Origin: Albifimbria verrucaria
Lineage: Eukaryota; Ascomycota; Sordariomycetes; Hypocreales; Stachybotryaceae
Direction of reading: 5' to 3'
DNA length: 64,000 bases
Assembly: GCA_020081605.1 (NCBI GenBank)
Contig: JAHREC010000013.1
Location: 4,154,001 to 4,218,000, forward strand
In this document: positions 11,720-23,483 of the stretch, in pieces
How positions within the stretch are numbered: the first letter of the stretch is position 1
Layout: every line of letters starts with the position of its first letter
Position numbers and translations under genes: made by a program
The notes under the pieces: generated by a model
What the model saw: the letters and a program-made list of their open reading frames with translations, nothing else
Database searches by the model: none
Told to the model about the DNA's origin: nothing

Positions 11720-13840
11720 TGTTCTTAGGTGACCGTGTAAGCTGCTAAGTGATGGTTCGGGTGTGGTGTTGACTGGAGGTCCGACTCGGCGTTACGGTGG
11801 CGAAGCAAGATGACTCTTGGAAGAGCAGGCGGTGAGATGGTTCTCGGATGGTTGACGGATGGAGAGATTGAGATTTTGTTTTCCTTCTTTGCGAGCGCAG
11901 CAGATGGCAGAGAGCCTTTGCTATGTTTGACGGGGCAACGATGGGGAGCAACGGGGTTTATCTCTGTGGAAGATCGGTGGTGAATGTCTCGGTGCAAAGG
12001 GATGGAGGGAAGGACGGAGTAGGTAAGAGAAAATGCCAGAACTAGTCCAGCGGGAAGCCACCCAATTGAACTGTAACCGGGCCCGGTCTGGACGCTACGG
12101 CGTACAGTGCGGCAACCATCTCGCCACTAACCCGGGCTCCCATTCGCCATTCCTGTCAGTGCTGCAGCAACCATGAGGCCCAGATGGGGTCACGACCACC
12201 GTTTACCAATCGCTTGGGCCCGCCAAGCACCGTTGTGCACACTGTGTTGCCCTTTTTTTAATCTTTACCATAGTATACCATGGTCATGCATCCCAACTTA
12301 TTTGCTGGCTGCAAGCATTCAGTCACATTCCACAGCAGACGTTGACTGTAACATTACGACATTTTGCGAATAACAAAGCCATACCGTGCGGCTGCCGTTG
12401 GTCATGGATGAACGCAAAGCCATGTTTTGATCCATTCCCTTGCATGCACAGTCCTGTACGGTACAGCATCTTGAGCATGTCCACGACAGTGCGTCAAGTC
12501 TGCTTCGGCCCAAACCATTGCCAAGCCCGTACAGTGCGCATAGTTAACCCCGTCCCATTCGGCATCACCACGTGCACACCTCCATTTGGGCTCTGCTACC
12601 GAAGCATCCGCCCAGTCGCAGGGTTCATGGAGACACATGCCGAGACTGGCCAGTATCATCTTGGCAAATGCGAACACTGTGACGAGCGATACAGTACCAC
12701 GATGCACAAATCCAAGTTTCCACCCGTTTGCAAGCCATGCTGGTCTGCTACCAACCGTTGAATTGCCAATTCTTGCCTAAAACGCTAGTGAACCGGTCTC
12801 ATCCGCCATGTCTTACAGCATGGCCAAGTTCGGTCCTGCAACGTTCATCCCCGCATGAAAGCCTCCAATATTGGTCCGACCACCCTTTTAACCTTTTATG
12901 AAACCATCGATCCTGCGTCGGGAACAGAGTGCACGGCGCTGCTACATGTCCTATTATGCCCTCTTGTGCTAAGCTATAGTATGTTACCTACCCTGCACTT
13001 TTGGGTGTAGCTTAATAGAGCTGTGGAAAGACACGGCACTTGCCCATCTTCGTCAAATACAGATATCTTCAGGCCCGATCCAATGCCTGCCGAGCAAAGA
13101 AATCGCCACTTTGGTGTATTGGTAGCCAGTATGTCCGGGGTGGCAACATGCAGCCTGGAAGGGTCCGTCAAGCAAGGAAGTATTGCATGAAATCAAGACA
13201 TGACCGCAACCGCCGTGAACAACAAGGACGGCAACAAAACCAGCGGTGACACAACACACTTTCGGGGATAGGTGCTTAGTGCTGTATGTAGGATGCCAAC
13301 GCACTTCTCTCCTATATGATTTCGAGCCTGCGTGAGGCAACATATTGCAAGGAGTAGTACCTAACATGGCTCTTCAGCAGCTGTGTCCATTACAGTGCCG
13401 AGGAGCCTGTATACCCTATACAGCCCGTATGCCATAGGAAACTCTATATTTCCTTGGTTAGTTACAGTACGTGGCAATAGACCTGTGAGGTAGAAAATGA
13501 GTAGTGAGAAAACCGAGAGGCCACGAAAGGCGATAAGTCAGAATCAGATTTATGAATATATGAATTGTACAGAAGCGTTTGTCAAGGTACAAATTAACAT
13601 GCAAAGTGCCGTGTGTTAGAGGCTCCACTCGCCGGAAGGGAGCCTTCACGTGTGGCCTGGAGCAGCCTCCGCCTCCGATAAGATAACCCCGGACGTTGCA
13701 TCGATAATCTACCTCCGATCGTCTTTTCATCTGCACATCATCCGCCACCTCTTCCCACCAGAGACACAGGCGACTCAAAACAGATCGAGCTCGTGCTACA
13801 CTCCTCAACTGTTCCAACGTATCGTCTGGTCAGAAAGCCC
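11720..13840. other. Intergenic, antizyme promoter side to SDHAF2
   Basis: About 2.1 kb. The left end should hold the antizyme promoter and leader. Several short open frames are present; one (12342-12761) has a chance-looking C-x2-C pair near its end. No supported gene, RNA or repeat. Confidence 0.45.
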
Positions 13841-14517
13841 ATGGCTTCCTCACCCGCTCCGTCCGGCCGGCTGCCGCACGCATTGCCCTGGTAACCTCGG
13901 CACGTCGTTTTCTTGCCACGACGGCTTCCCGCTTCAGCGCCAGCGGCAATGAGAATACCGGAGAGCTTGCACTTGGAGAGCTTCAAGGCGCCAAGTTCAA
14001 AATCGAGCCCCTGAGGCGCGTGGGCGAGGATGATGCCACCAAGCGTGCTCGACTTATCTGTTCGCCACCCCGTCCTCCTCTCTTTCTTGACTTGCAAAGC
14101 TGGACACAGACAACTAACCTAACTCTTTCCTGCAGACCAGTCCCGCAAACGTGGCACTCTTGAGTCCGACCTGCTCCTCTCTACATTCGCAGCAACTTAT
14201 TTGCCCACGATGAACTCGGCCCAGCTGGACCAGTACGACCGCTTCCTCGACGAGAATGATTGGGATATCTATTATTGGGCCACGCAAGATCCAAAGGATG
14301 CCACCACAGCACCGACTCAAGACGAGACACCCCGTGACCCCCTGGTGGCGAGTGGGCACAGACAATTGGCAACTTCCGCCCAGCTTACCGACCTGTCCCT
14401 GTGCGCTGGCGAGACAGCGAGATCCTTGCGCTCCTGAGAGCCCACGTTAAGCGACGCAGTGTAGATGGAGAACAAGGTGATGGCATGGCGTTCATGCCTC
14501 CACTGGACACCAAGTAG
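13841..14517 (+). CDS. SDH5: Succinate dehydrogenase assembly factor 2 (SDHAF2/Sdh5), mitochondrial
   Basis: About 200 residues. The factor promotes covalent attachment of FAD to the succinate dehydrogenase flavoprotein in the mitochondrial matrix. The N-terminus is an arginine/alanine-rich presequence (…[18 protein letters not shown]…). A 76-nt intron (14060-14135; gttcgc donor, ctgcag acceptor) interrupts the family motif, giving [19 protein letters not shown] across the joint. It is followed by [19 protein letters not shown] and the C-terminal RAHVKRRS. Two frame breaks need one extra base each: a T near 13846-13847, just after the chosen ATG, and a G at 14350. With both, the coding length is a whole number of codons. 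The start is chosen as the only ATG that gives a targeting sequence. Confidence 0.88.
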
Positions 14518-16869
14518 ACAGCGCACCGAACCTACACATGACTTTGCTCGGGTGTTACGACCAAGAGAACAGAAAACGAAGCCATTGGCCGCTTAACGAT
14601 ATACAACAACACGGGGACACAAACCAGCGGTCGTTTAAGCGACTGAAATGCTCGCACATCATGATGTTGCGTGGTGTCGAGTCTAGTTGTACATAACTGT
14701 ACAGTATTCCATGTAAGATGATGTACCTTGATACATGGGCTATGAAGGGTCTTTTAATGACCACCCATGCGAAAAACCTTCATTCAATTAGACAATGATC
14801 AAGAGAGTTCTCTATCGTTTGAACATTTCCTACCTCGTTGGGTAAGGGGAAAACCGATGTTTACAAGTGACCAAAGCAGACCCAACGTCTACCTATCCTG
14901 CATAACAAAAATTTGCTTAAGCCGCGTCGTTGCTGAAGACGCTGAATTCGCCAAAATTGCTAATTAACATAGGAAAAATGAAATTTCCGTTGGTAAATCC
15001 TTAAAATGGGACCATTCTCGTGTTATTCTAGAGCATAATACATGTATGAATGTAACTTGGCTCGTTCAGGCAAAGGGCGCACATGCAATTCCAGCTTCTA
15101 CGAAGCCATATCAGCCACCTGGCGACGATAAGCTTGGTAAAGGCCTGCATTTGCCATGGTGCCCTGTGAAGGAATAAGGATTCTGCTTGTTTGCAAATGC
15201 CTTATTGACGACACCCATTAATTGATAAGTTGAAAAGATACACTAAATATTAGGCAGCTAACACATCGGCAAAAGGGTTGGGGCAGGTATGACAGTCCGA
15301 AAACAACAACATATTACGAAAGGAGCGTCGATTAGGATGTCTAAACATAAGTATCAACCGTAATTAGTATAAGAATTGCTTCGCTTTTGCAATACCAATA
15401 TTTTGCCTCTTTAATTGCTAACAGCTAACTACAGCCCCTATGACACTGAACACTTCTTACGGTGTTATTGACATATTAACGGTTAAAGATGAATATGTTT
15501 GTCGATATATATATATAAATTAACTTAAATGCCAGGAAAGTTTGATAGTGGATACCATGACGGGCCATGCTGAGGAACGTGGTGAGCTGTAACAATTTGG
15601 AGATGAATTATTGACTGTTTGATCCGAGAAACATAGCTTATTCTGATTTGTGATGGCTGGAGTAGGTCTCCAAGGATATGAATCGTAGATTCCAAGCTTA
15701 GATCCAAATCAAGCTATCATTGGTAATTCCATACTGTACATTTGACAACTCATCGCTAGGTATCATGGCGAACAGTGCCAATCCACAACCACAATGTGAT
15801 AAGTTGGGGATGATTTGTCTGACTGACGAACTTGTAAGTCACCAATAAAAATGGGTTTACATATACATGGTGATCGTGAGAAATAGAAAAGAATGGACTC
15901 TGCACCACGAAGCAAAAAAGGCGAAAAGAAAACATACAACAGCCGGTATTCGCTGGTCGTCACCGACCCAACTACTAATCTGCCGATTACATGCTTAATT
16001 AAGGGAGAGCGGACGGGATCCCATGCTTTCATGCATCTATGGTCGTATGTAATAGAACTGGGTCTGGAGGAAGCCTATATTCTTTGACTGACGGTTGCAT
16101 GCCAGAAACACAAATGTCAATATGATGAGAGCTGATGAAAAGAATATATCCCTCCTTACTTGGCGCGGATGTTACAATGTAGAATGCTGTATTTTGTAGA
16201 ACAATACTGCTAGATATAAAATCCCAAGGGAATCAGTCTCAGTCTCAACTGAGTGGTCTAGATAGGTATTGTTGGATTGGTAATGAAATGCCTGGTGATT
16301 AATGGCGGGCCTTACTGGTTCACCTTGATGCATTGCATTGCTGTAGGTACCGACGCAGCCAAAGTGGGTGAGGCAGACAGCGCGCCAAGAAAGCCGAACG
16401 GGGTTCTAGAAAAGCAGTGGTAAGAGGTAGTAGGTACCCATGTATAGGTCTCTCCATGCGTACCTCTTCCAGTGTTGACATAGTGAGGCATGGTAGGCAA
16501 TACAAGGCTTAGTGGCTGCCTGAGCTGCAGTACCCGCGGCGGGGCAGAGGGAGGTACTTCTTCCACAGCACTCTTTCCCATGCTACAGCTACATCATTTC
16601 AGACACCAGACCATTACAACCCGTGATGGCTTACTGTGTCATATGACTGCCCTGAACCGGCCGCTTCTCCAGAACGCCTCACCATAGCTTGCGCATCTAC
16701 CCTTAAGCAAAGACAATCCGGGCTCTTCGATTTTGGATATTCATCAAACCGCCCACGACGACTGGCGCACAACGGACACAAACACCGCGATCCCCGTCCC
16801 ACCCCACCTCATCCGCCTCGCCTCGCCTCGCCTCGAGCAGCCGATCTCCCACGCGTTCACACCGACGCC
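14518..16869. other. Intergenic, AT-richer stretch
   Basis: About 2.35 kb. The middle (about 15000-16300) is visibly richer in A+T than the flanks and has no open frame over about 90 codons. The right end, with a (GCCTC)4 repeat, should be the ATG7 promoter and leader. Nothing else recognised. Confidence 0.5.
16815..16834. repeat. (GCCTC)4 tandem repeat in ATG7 leader
   Basis: Four perfect GCCTC units, ending 35 bases before the ATG7 start codon. Probably transcribed as 5' UTR. Confidence 0.8.
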
Positions 16870-19086
16870 ATGGCTGCGCCGCTTCAATTCGCGACGTTTA
16901 CGTCGGAGATCGAACTGCCCTTCTACTCCACGCTCTTTGCGTCAAAGCTTGACTATGACAAGCTCGACGACTCTGCGCGCCTAGTGCTCGGCCTTTACGA
17001 GCCACGCGCCGAGGAGCCAGACTCAAGCTGCAAGATGCAGATCCTGGGGAATGCTCTAACGAGCCAGCAGTGTGTATTTCGAATACACCGTTAGACTCTT
17101 ACTGAAGAAGATCTAGGGCACCCTTGGAACCGCTCGGGCCGAGGGTATCATCAAGAATGTGAACACGCTGGAGGACTTTCGTAATATGGACAAGACTGCG
17201 ATGTTGAGGACAGCCGGTCGACAGGTAAACCGCCCTGATTCTGGCTCTAAGCGATCAGTTTGCTGACAGTGGCAAGATCTGGGATGCTATCAACGACGGT
17301 AGCATCTACTCTGTTCCGTCACTACTTTCATCCTTCGTGATACTTTCCTTCGCCGACCTCAAGAAATACAAATTCACATATTGGTTTGCATTTCCAGCAC
17401 TGCACTCAGATCCACAGTGGAAACGATCGGGCTCCTCGCAACGTCTCACACCCGATGAAAGTTCCGAGTTGGCGGACAAGATTGGCACATGGAGGTACAG
17501 CGTCGATGGACGCGAGCACGGCTTTTCCTCGTCAAGAAAACCCGTGGACAACAGCTAGACCCCGAAGATGGAGAACCTGCTCACAGGCTTTCGTTCCAAT
17601 GGGAAGTTGCCTCTCTTCGGAGGTTCGAGGATGGGTTCTTCAGCAACGTACCTGAGGAAGACCGATACGTTGCATTCACCGACCCCTCGACACATCCCGA
17701 AGGACCTGGGTGGCCCTTGCGAAACCTTCTGATCCTGATCAGGCAACGTTTTAAGCTCAACAAGGTGAATATTCTTTGCTACAGAGATAGCTGGTCTAGA
17801 AGACACGAAGCTAGAAGCGTAATTCTTCCCCTGGAGATGCAGCCTGTAGACGATATGGAAATCAAAGAGATGCCCAAGGTGACTGGGTGGGAGCGATCGA
17901 GAAATGGCAAACTCCAAGCACAGCAAGTTAACCTTGGAGAGTACATGGATCCTGCGAGGTTAGCGGACTCTTCGGTAGATCTCAACCTCAAACTCATGAA
18001 GTGGCGTCTCGCCCCGGATCTGGATCTCGAAAAATCAAGAACACCAAATGTCTCTTGCTAGGGGCCGGTACCCTTGGTGGCTATGTCTCTCGAAACCTGC
18101 TGGGATGGGGTGTGCGGAAGGTTACATTTGTTGATTATGGCAAGGTATCATACTCAAACCCAGTTCGACAGCCACTGTTCGAGTTCGACGACTGTGTCGA
18201 TGGTGGAAAGCCGAAAGCGCCACAAGCAGCACAGATGTTGAAGCGTATCTATCCTGGCGTGGATAGCGAAGGACATACACTGTCAGTGCCCATGCTGGGA
18301 CATCCATTCACGGACGAGGCCAAAACCAAGGCCGATTTGGAAAAGTTGGAAGGTCTCATCGAGGCTCACGATGTGATCTTTTTGCTTATGGACACTCGTG
18401 AGTCGCGTTGGCTGCCCACAGTCATTGGAAAAGCCAACGGCAAGATCGTCATGAATGCTGCCTTGGGTTTTGACTCCTACGTGGTCATGCGACATGGCGC
18501 GGAGAGCAAAGACGACGGGAAGATGTCCCTTGGCTGTTACTTTTGTAACGACGTGGTCGCACCAGCTGATGTAAGTGTCTCCCTCACTTCTGCCATCCTA
18601 TAACTAACCAAGCTATAGTCTATCAAGGACCAGACCCTGGACCAGCAGTGTACAGTAACACGACCAGGCGTAGCCGCCATCGCATCAGCACTCCTGGTAG
18701 AGATGTTGACGAGTTTACTACAACATCCCCTGGGTAATGAGGCGCCAGCTCCCCAGCCCACTGGCGGGGTAATTCCAGAAAGAGACCCTCCGAACCATCC
18801 ATTGGGTCTTGTACCGCATCAGATCCGTGGTTATGTTTCCACCTTTCAGAACATTGTCATTCGTGGACAATCTTACGACAGTTGCTGTGCGTGCAGTTCC
18901 AAGATACTGAACGCATACCGTAGCGACGGGTGGGGATTTGTGAAAAGGGCACTGCAGGAGAAGGATTATGTTGCCGAGCTCTCGGGTCTCGCTGAGGTGC
19001 AGCGCAAGGCTGAGGAGGCAGCGGCCGACATCGACTGGGATGAGGAAGACGAGACGGTGGAGGAAGGAGAAGGCGAGTTGATCTAA
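16870..19086 (+). CDS. ATG7: Autophagy E1-like enzyme ATG7
   Basis: About 691 residues. ATG7 activates ATG12 and ATG8 and hands them to the E2s ATG10 and ATG3. Three introns: 17074-17116 (43 nt), 17225-17276 and 18571-18618. The N-terminal domain begins [19 protein letters not shown]. The ThiF-type nucleotide site is [20 protein letters not shown] near 18060. The catalytic Cys is in [11 protein letters not shown] (codon 18649-18651). The C-terminus ends in an acidic tail ([15 protein letters not shown]). Two frame breaks are repaired by one extra T in the T4 run at 17523-17526 and one extra A in the A5 run at 18030-18034. Both fall between conserved blocks and the total is then in frame. The first ATG with the conserved N-terminus was chosen. 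Confidence 0.95.
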
Positions 19087-20245
19087 GTCAATGCGCCAAA
19101 TCCTTGGTAGAAACATCACAGTCTGAGTCATGTTGTACGGCCAACGTTTCAGGAAAGACAAACCTGACTTGGGAAAGAAGGGTTGATGGATTCATGATCT
19201 GGACGGTGTTCATTTTTGTCTAGAGCTGGAGTCTGGCGCAATCGCATGGTAAAGTTCTTACAATAAGTCTGTCACAAACCACCACTGCATGATGAATGGG
19301 ATGCCGGCCGACAACTTGCCAGTCGACCGTCGTGTATCATATGAGATGGCTCTGTCGCACATCGTAACGTGAAAGGAACCCAATGGCAAAGTTCCCCAGC
19401 TATGCCGCGCATGCGCATGCCATTTCCAACCATGTACGGAGTAGACATGGCGCTCCAGAGAGCGGGGCCCAGCGCTATTCACATGTCTCAGCTGAAAAGA
19501 GGGCGCCAGCACGCCCGTCTGTTGCTGGGAAACAAGAGGGGCGGGTGGTGAGAAGCACCGAAGGTGCGAGGACGACCGGAATCGCCGGGATAGGACATCA
19601 CGAGAAGTGAATGATGAGCATGGAGGTCTCGGAAACGCGCGACTGCTGATCGGACCGTGGGCTTGGAAGCACCGGGTCATAGCCATATGGCTGGTTGAAA
19701 TACATTGCTCGCGGATGGAAGGGGGACAAAAAGTACGCCATGGCGAATAGGCGTTCGTACAATCAATCCACTTTAGTTAATTAACTGGATCCTGGACAGT
19801 TACCATATCAGTTGGTCACCAAAAAGGGCACGGACGTCATGATGTAAAGATTATAAGTGGATTGACGGGTATCGAATTATCTACTCCCATAACAAAAATG
19901 CCAATCGCCAGGAGGCTTGACCCTCCAAACTGAGAAAAATAGAGAAATCGGGGTAATACAAGGTAACCAGAATCATTATGCTGTCAAAGCGGTCGTGAAA
20001 GTTGTCCTTGCTGAGTGGTGGACATTATTTCGGTTGCGTGCAATTAGGCCGACAAGACGGTCCGGTCGGTCGTAGCGCCGACGCCCTCGGCACGAGCGGG
20101 ATACCCTCATGTCCCAGCGTGGGTAGTCATCTCCTGCGGTGCGCCAGTCGAGGAATCTTCGAGACCAAGGATTACCAGTCAGGCGTTAAGCCTGGCTGAT
20201 GGAGAGACTTTAATTGGCCGGCTGGGGTGGAGGGGCCCTCCGAGC
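19087..20245. other. Intergenic, convergent ATG7 / PMP3
   Basis: About 1.16 kb between convergent 3' ends. No gene, RNA or repeat recognised. Confidence 0.5.
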
Positions 20246-20718
20246 TTAATACTTCAGAATGATGTAGAGAGCGTGGATGATACCAGGCAGGTAACCTAAT
20301 TAATTGTGTCAGCAACTGGCTTGGTCAAGTGACAGAGGTCGTCGTATGGCGGGGAAGCTTACCCAGGATGGTGAGCAGGATGTTGATGAAGAAGTCGGCA
20401 CCACAGCCACGCTCGAGGAAGACACCAACGGGGGCAGGATGATGGCAAGGAGAATCTTGCAGATGTCGCTGTGAACGGGGCGCAGGTCAGCCTCTGTGTA
20501 TGAAAGAACAATGAACGAGACCGATTGTGTCGTCTAGATGCGCATTCGTCTAAGTGATCCCGAGTCGCGCAAAGCAAAGCAATGAAACCCAACGAGCAGG
20601 CTGAAATGCGCTTCGTGAGGGGTTGCGGAAATCATAGACGGAAGCTTCGGTAGACGACAGAATCGGTCTTGTTCTGAAGGGAGAGAGCCAAGCCGGCTTA
20701 CCTAGCGGTGAAAGGCAT
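20246..20718 (-). CDS. PMP3: Plasma membrane proteolipid PMP3 (UPF0057)
   Basis: 57 residues in three exons: plus 20702-20718 (17 nt), 20363-20468 and 20246-20295. Introns are 233 nt and 67 nt with gtaagc donors. The protein is MPFTASDICKILLAII… followed by a second hydrophobic helix ending GYLPGIIHALYIILKY, the standard two-helix Pmp3 architecture and length. The family helps set plasma-membrane potential and resistance to salt and cations. One frame break at the C-run on the coding strand (plus 20430-20434) is repaired by one extra C and restores the LPPVGVFLERGCG motif. Its short exons explain why the gene is easily missed. Confidence 0.92.
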
Positions 20719-21198
20719 GTTGGCGGTTGTGTAAGACGGTGTAGAGTGGTGAAGATGTGGTGTTGGTGTGCGAAGGTGTAGAGACGGCTGTGTATATCGA
20801 AATGGTATGATGAGGGAAGAAGGGAAAGAGTCGAAGATGGTTGGAGCGACGAAGGTTTATTTATTTCAACTTGTGTCCCCCTCCCTCCCACTGTCTCGCT
20901 GTGCCTTGGTTCAAGCCAAGAACGGCATCACCGCACCGTCGAAACCTGCCTTACTTTGCCGAGCCAAGAAAAAGGTGCTAGCTGTTTCCGCTGTATCTAC
21001 CTAATCACAGACATGCCAAAAGGTACCTGTGCTTCATGGGTGGTGGCCAGTGCAAACACCATCTGGGCCTTTTCCTGGGCGCTGCGTCATCGACTCCCAT
21101 GCTGGGCGTACATGCAACTAAACTTATGATAGCACACAAGGGTCAGCTGAAGGATGCCTGCTATGCATTAGTAGCATACTATCTACTCTCTACATGGG

Positions 21199-21221
21199 AC
21201 GGTACGGTACAGTACAGTACC
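21199..21221. repeat. GTAC-rich cluster
   Basis: Overlapping GGTAC/AGTAC units form a near-palindromic run. A similar run lies about 215 bases to the right. Confidence 0.6.
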
Positions 21222-21435
21222 TACCCAAGGTACCTTGCCTGAGTCGGCCAACTGCCGGATACCTCGCGTTTCCGCAGCGATTACGTCCAGACCCGCGGGT
21301 GACAGTGACAAAGACACAGACAGAGGACCCGCCCCATCTCTCCCGTTGTGCAGACCCGCCTCGCCCAGCCCCAATCCCAGCCCAGTCCGGCCCAGCCCAG
21401 GGCCACAGGGCGGACATAACGCAACGCAGACAAGG

Positions 21436-21464
21436 ACGGTACTATGTACGGTATAGTACAGTAC
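21436..21464. repeat. GTAC-rich cluster
   Basis: A second run of GGTAC/GTACGG/AGTAC units, partly inverted relative to the first. Similar short motifs occur in other intergenic regions of the window. Confidence 0.55.
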
Positions 21465-22642
21465 AACCATCTGCCTCTCGGGAAATGCGAGCCTGGGCGT
21501 TTTGCCCGTGTCGAGCCAAAAGTCGAGAGAAGCACACCCATGTGGCCTACGTCATAGCACCGATTCGCTGGCCCTGCCACACCCACATCCTATGAGGTCA
21601 GGGTCTCCGTGGTGGGGCTCGGCCAATCGTTGTACGCAATCATGAGGTATGCGCCACAATCACCCGCCCAACCAGCCACACCGCCTTACATCACTCCCGA
21701 GCTCTCTCAGCCACATACAACACGCATCTTTACTGGAGCTGGCGTATACTTTTGGACGTGATGCAAATCTGCGAACCATCTTCCATGATTCCCCGGTGAC
21801 GGAATTGCAGATCTGGGAACGCGTCTACAAATCACGATCCCGACCATAGCACAAACCATCCTCAACCGCTAGACCAACGCACAACAAATCAGATTTATGC
21901 AACGCTGTGCATTATCTTGTTATTTCCAAATTTGTTTTTTTCCCTCTTCCATCTTTAATCTAACCGCATGTCTATGACCAGGCTTGTCCCCTGCCAAGCT
22001 GTGATTGTCTTAGCGCTCGTTGCATCAGGCGCTGTCTCCAATGCCGATTCTCCCGGACGGCGAGCTTGGCAACCTTCGATTACGAACGCAGTGGGGATGG
22101 CTCGACAATGCAAGCAACCCTTTTTCCTCTGCTTGTCGCATTCCGCTAAACATTACAAACGGCCGCGCTTAGTGCGAACGGTTTGACTCAGCCAAGGCTG
22201 AATAAATCTAGATTGATCTTCTGCCTCCCATCCGGCTGGTAGCTGGCGAGCACCGATAGTGTAAGCCAAGCCCCATTGTAGTCTCTGCGCTTGGTGAGGA
22301 AATCTTGGCGCCCGAAACCTAGTTTGTCTGAAGAGGTGTGTTGGATGACACATCCTGCGCATGTGCGATCCTCGAATCCTCCCAACTGTACCTATCCGTC
22401 ATGTCTGAGGTCATTCCTGCGAAGAACCTAACCAGGAACTGGGCCAAGTTCACGATCCGACAAGTTGCACGTCGCTAGATGCAAGGGAATGGCGACCCGG
22501 CCATAGTCCATTACTATCTGTGTGTAGGCTTTTGTGATCCGCGTGGGTATATTCTTCTTCTCAACATGCACCTGGCAAGGCATAACCAGAGACCCTTATG
22601 TCCATGAGAGACTCAGGCTCGCTTGCATAAACCTCTAAGCGC

Positions 22643-23483
22643 TCAGTCCTCCTTCAGCTCCGGTACACCAAGTTGCTTCCCATATACCAGCGGCACGCTG
22701 CCGCAGATCTTGGCAGCCAAACCAGAACCGAGAAACATGCCAACGACGATAGTCACAGGCCACGCCTGCCAGTCACGATCCCAATCGAGCGGAATAGGCA
22801 CGGCACCAAGCCAGGCTCCAAGCGTAGCACCAAGCAGAGCCCCAAAGGTCTCGTCCAGGGGCGCGGATGCCCCTGCGATAGCGAGCAGAGCCTGGCTATC
22901 CACCCTCGAGCGTAGAATATCGGGAAGAGGCCTAGCAGTGCAAAGTGCGCGGAGCACAGCAGAGTGCGGAAGACGTGGTCGAGGAGCGGCGCGCCGAAGA
23001 GGACGAAGAGGATATGAACACCGGGTGTCACGAGTGCAGTGAGTAGGAGAGCAAGAGCCGCGGTCTAATCCGATGAACCTCGTTAGCCACCAGAGTAAAC
23101 GTAATTAGAATATCCGGTTTGCTTACCACAGCTGGATTTGGCCCTGTGGCATCTGCCCTTCTCTTCTCGCCAGGACGTTGCTTCCTTGCGGCAGGTGAGC
23201 CCGCAATAGGGAGGCAGAGAATGGCGTACGCAACTTGGACCGCAGCGACAAGCGGAAGAGATACCTGCAAGGCATATTCAGGGTCCGCCACGAGCCATCT
23301 GAAACCTATAAAGAGAAGTCCTAGGAGCGCCACGGGCCGTAGAGTCGCCAACAATCCAGCCAGTGGGGTGTCGAGGAGGGCGACGGGCTGCAGCGCCGGC
23401 GAACCCTTGGCCGCTGACGACGAAGTAGAGGTCAGCGACGATGCAGCAGTCGCGCTGTGTGTGTCCTGCTTTGCCGGCGCCAT
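22643..23483 (-). CDS. GPI11: GPI biosynthesis protein Pig-F/Gpi11
   Basis: About 259 residues, strongly hydrophobic with several membrane helices. Gpi11/PIG-F works in the ER with the ethanolamine-phosphate transferases that complete the GPI anchor. The family signature near the C-terminus is clear: GASAPLDETFGALLGA…, then PIPLDWDRDWQAWPVT. One 62-nt intron lies at plus 23065-23126 (gtaagc donor). One frame break at a G run on the coding strand (plus 22913-22915) is repaired by one G, joining YARG to VDSQALLAIAG. The start is MAPAKQDTHSAT at 23483; an in-frame upstream ATG at 23570 gives a polar extension unlike the family. Confidence 0.9.

Larger units (their letters stand above)
20719..22642. 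other. Intergenic, PMP3 promoter side to GPI11
   Basis: About 1.9 kb. The left part should be the PMP3 promoter. Two clusters of overlapping GTAC motifs occur at 21199-21221 and 21436-21464. A 72-codon frame at 21968-22186 begins with a signal-peptide-like stretch but has no supporting feature. No gene called. Confidence 0.5.

Noticed and set aside
12342..12761. 139-codon frame ending in CEHC…CKPC, suggestive of a zinc finger
   Set aside because: Spacing fits no finger class I know, the rest has no protein-like character, and no splice context supports it.
21968..22186. 72-codon frame with a signal-peptide-like start
   Set aside because: No cysteine pattern or mature domain; the hydrophobic run alone is common by chance.
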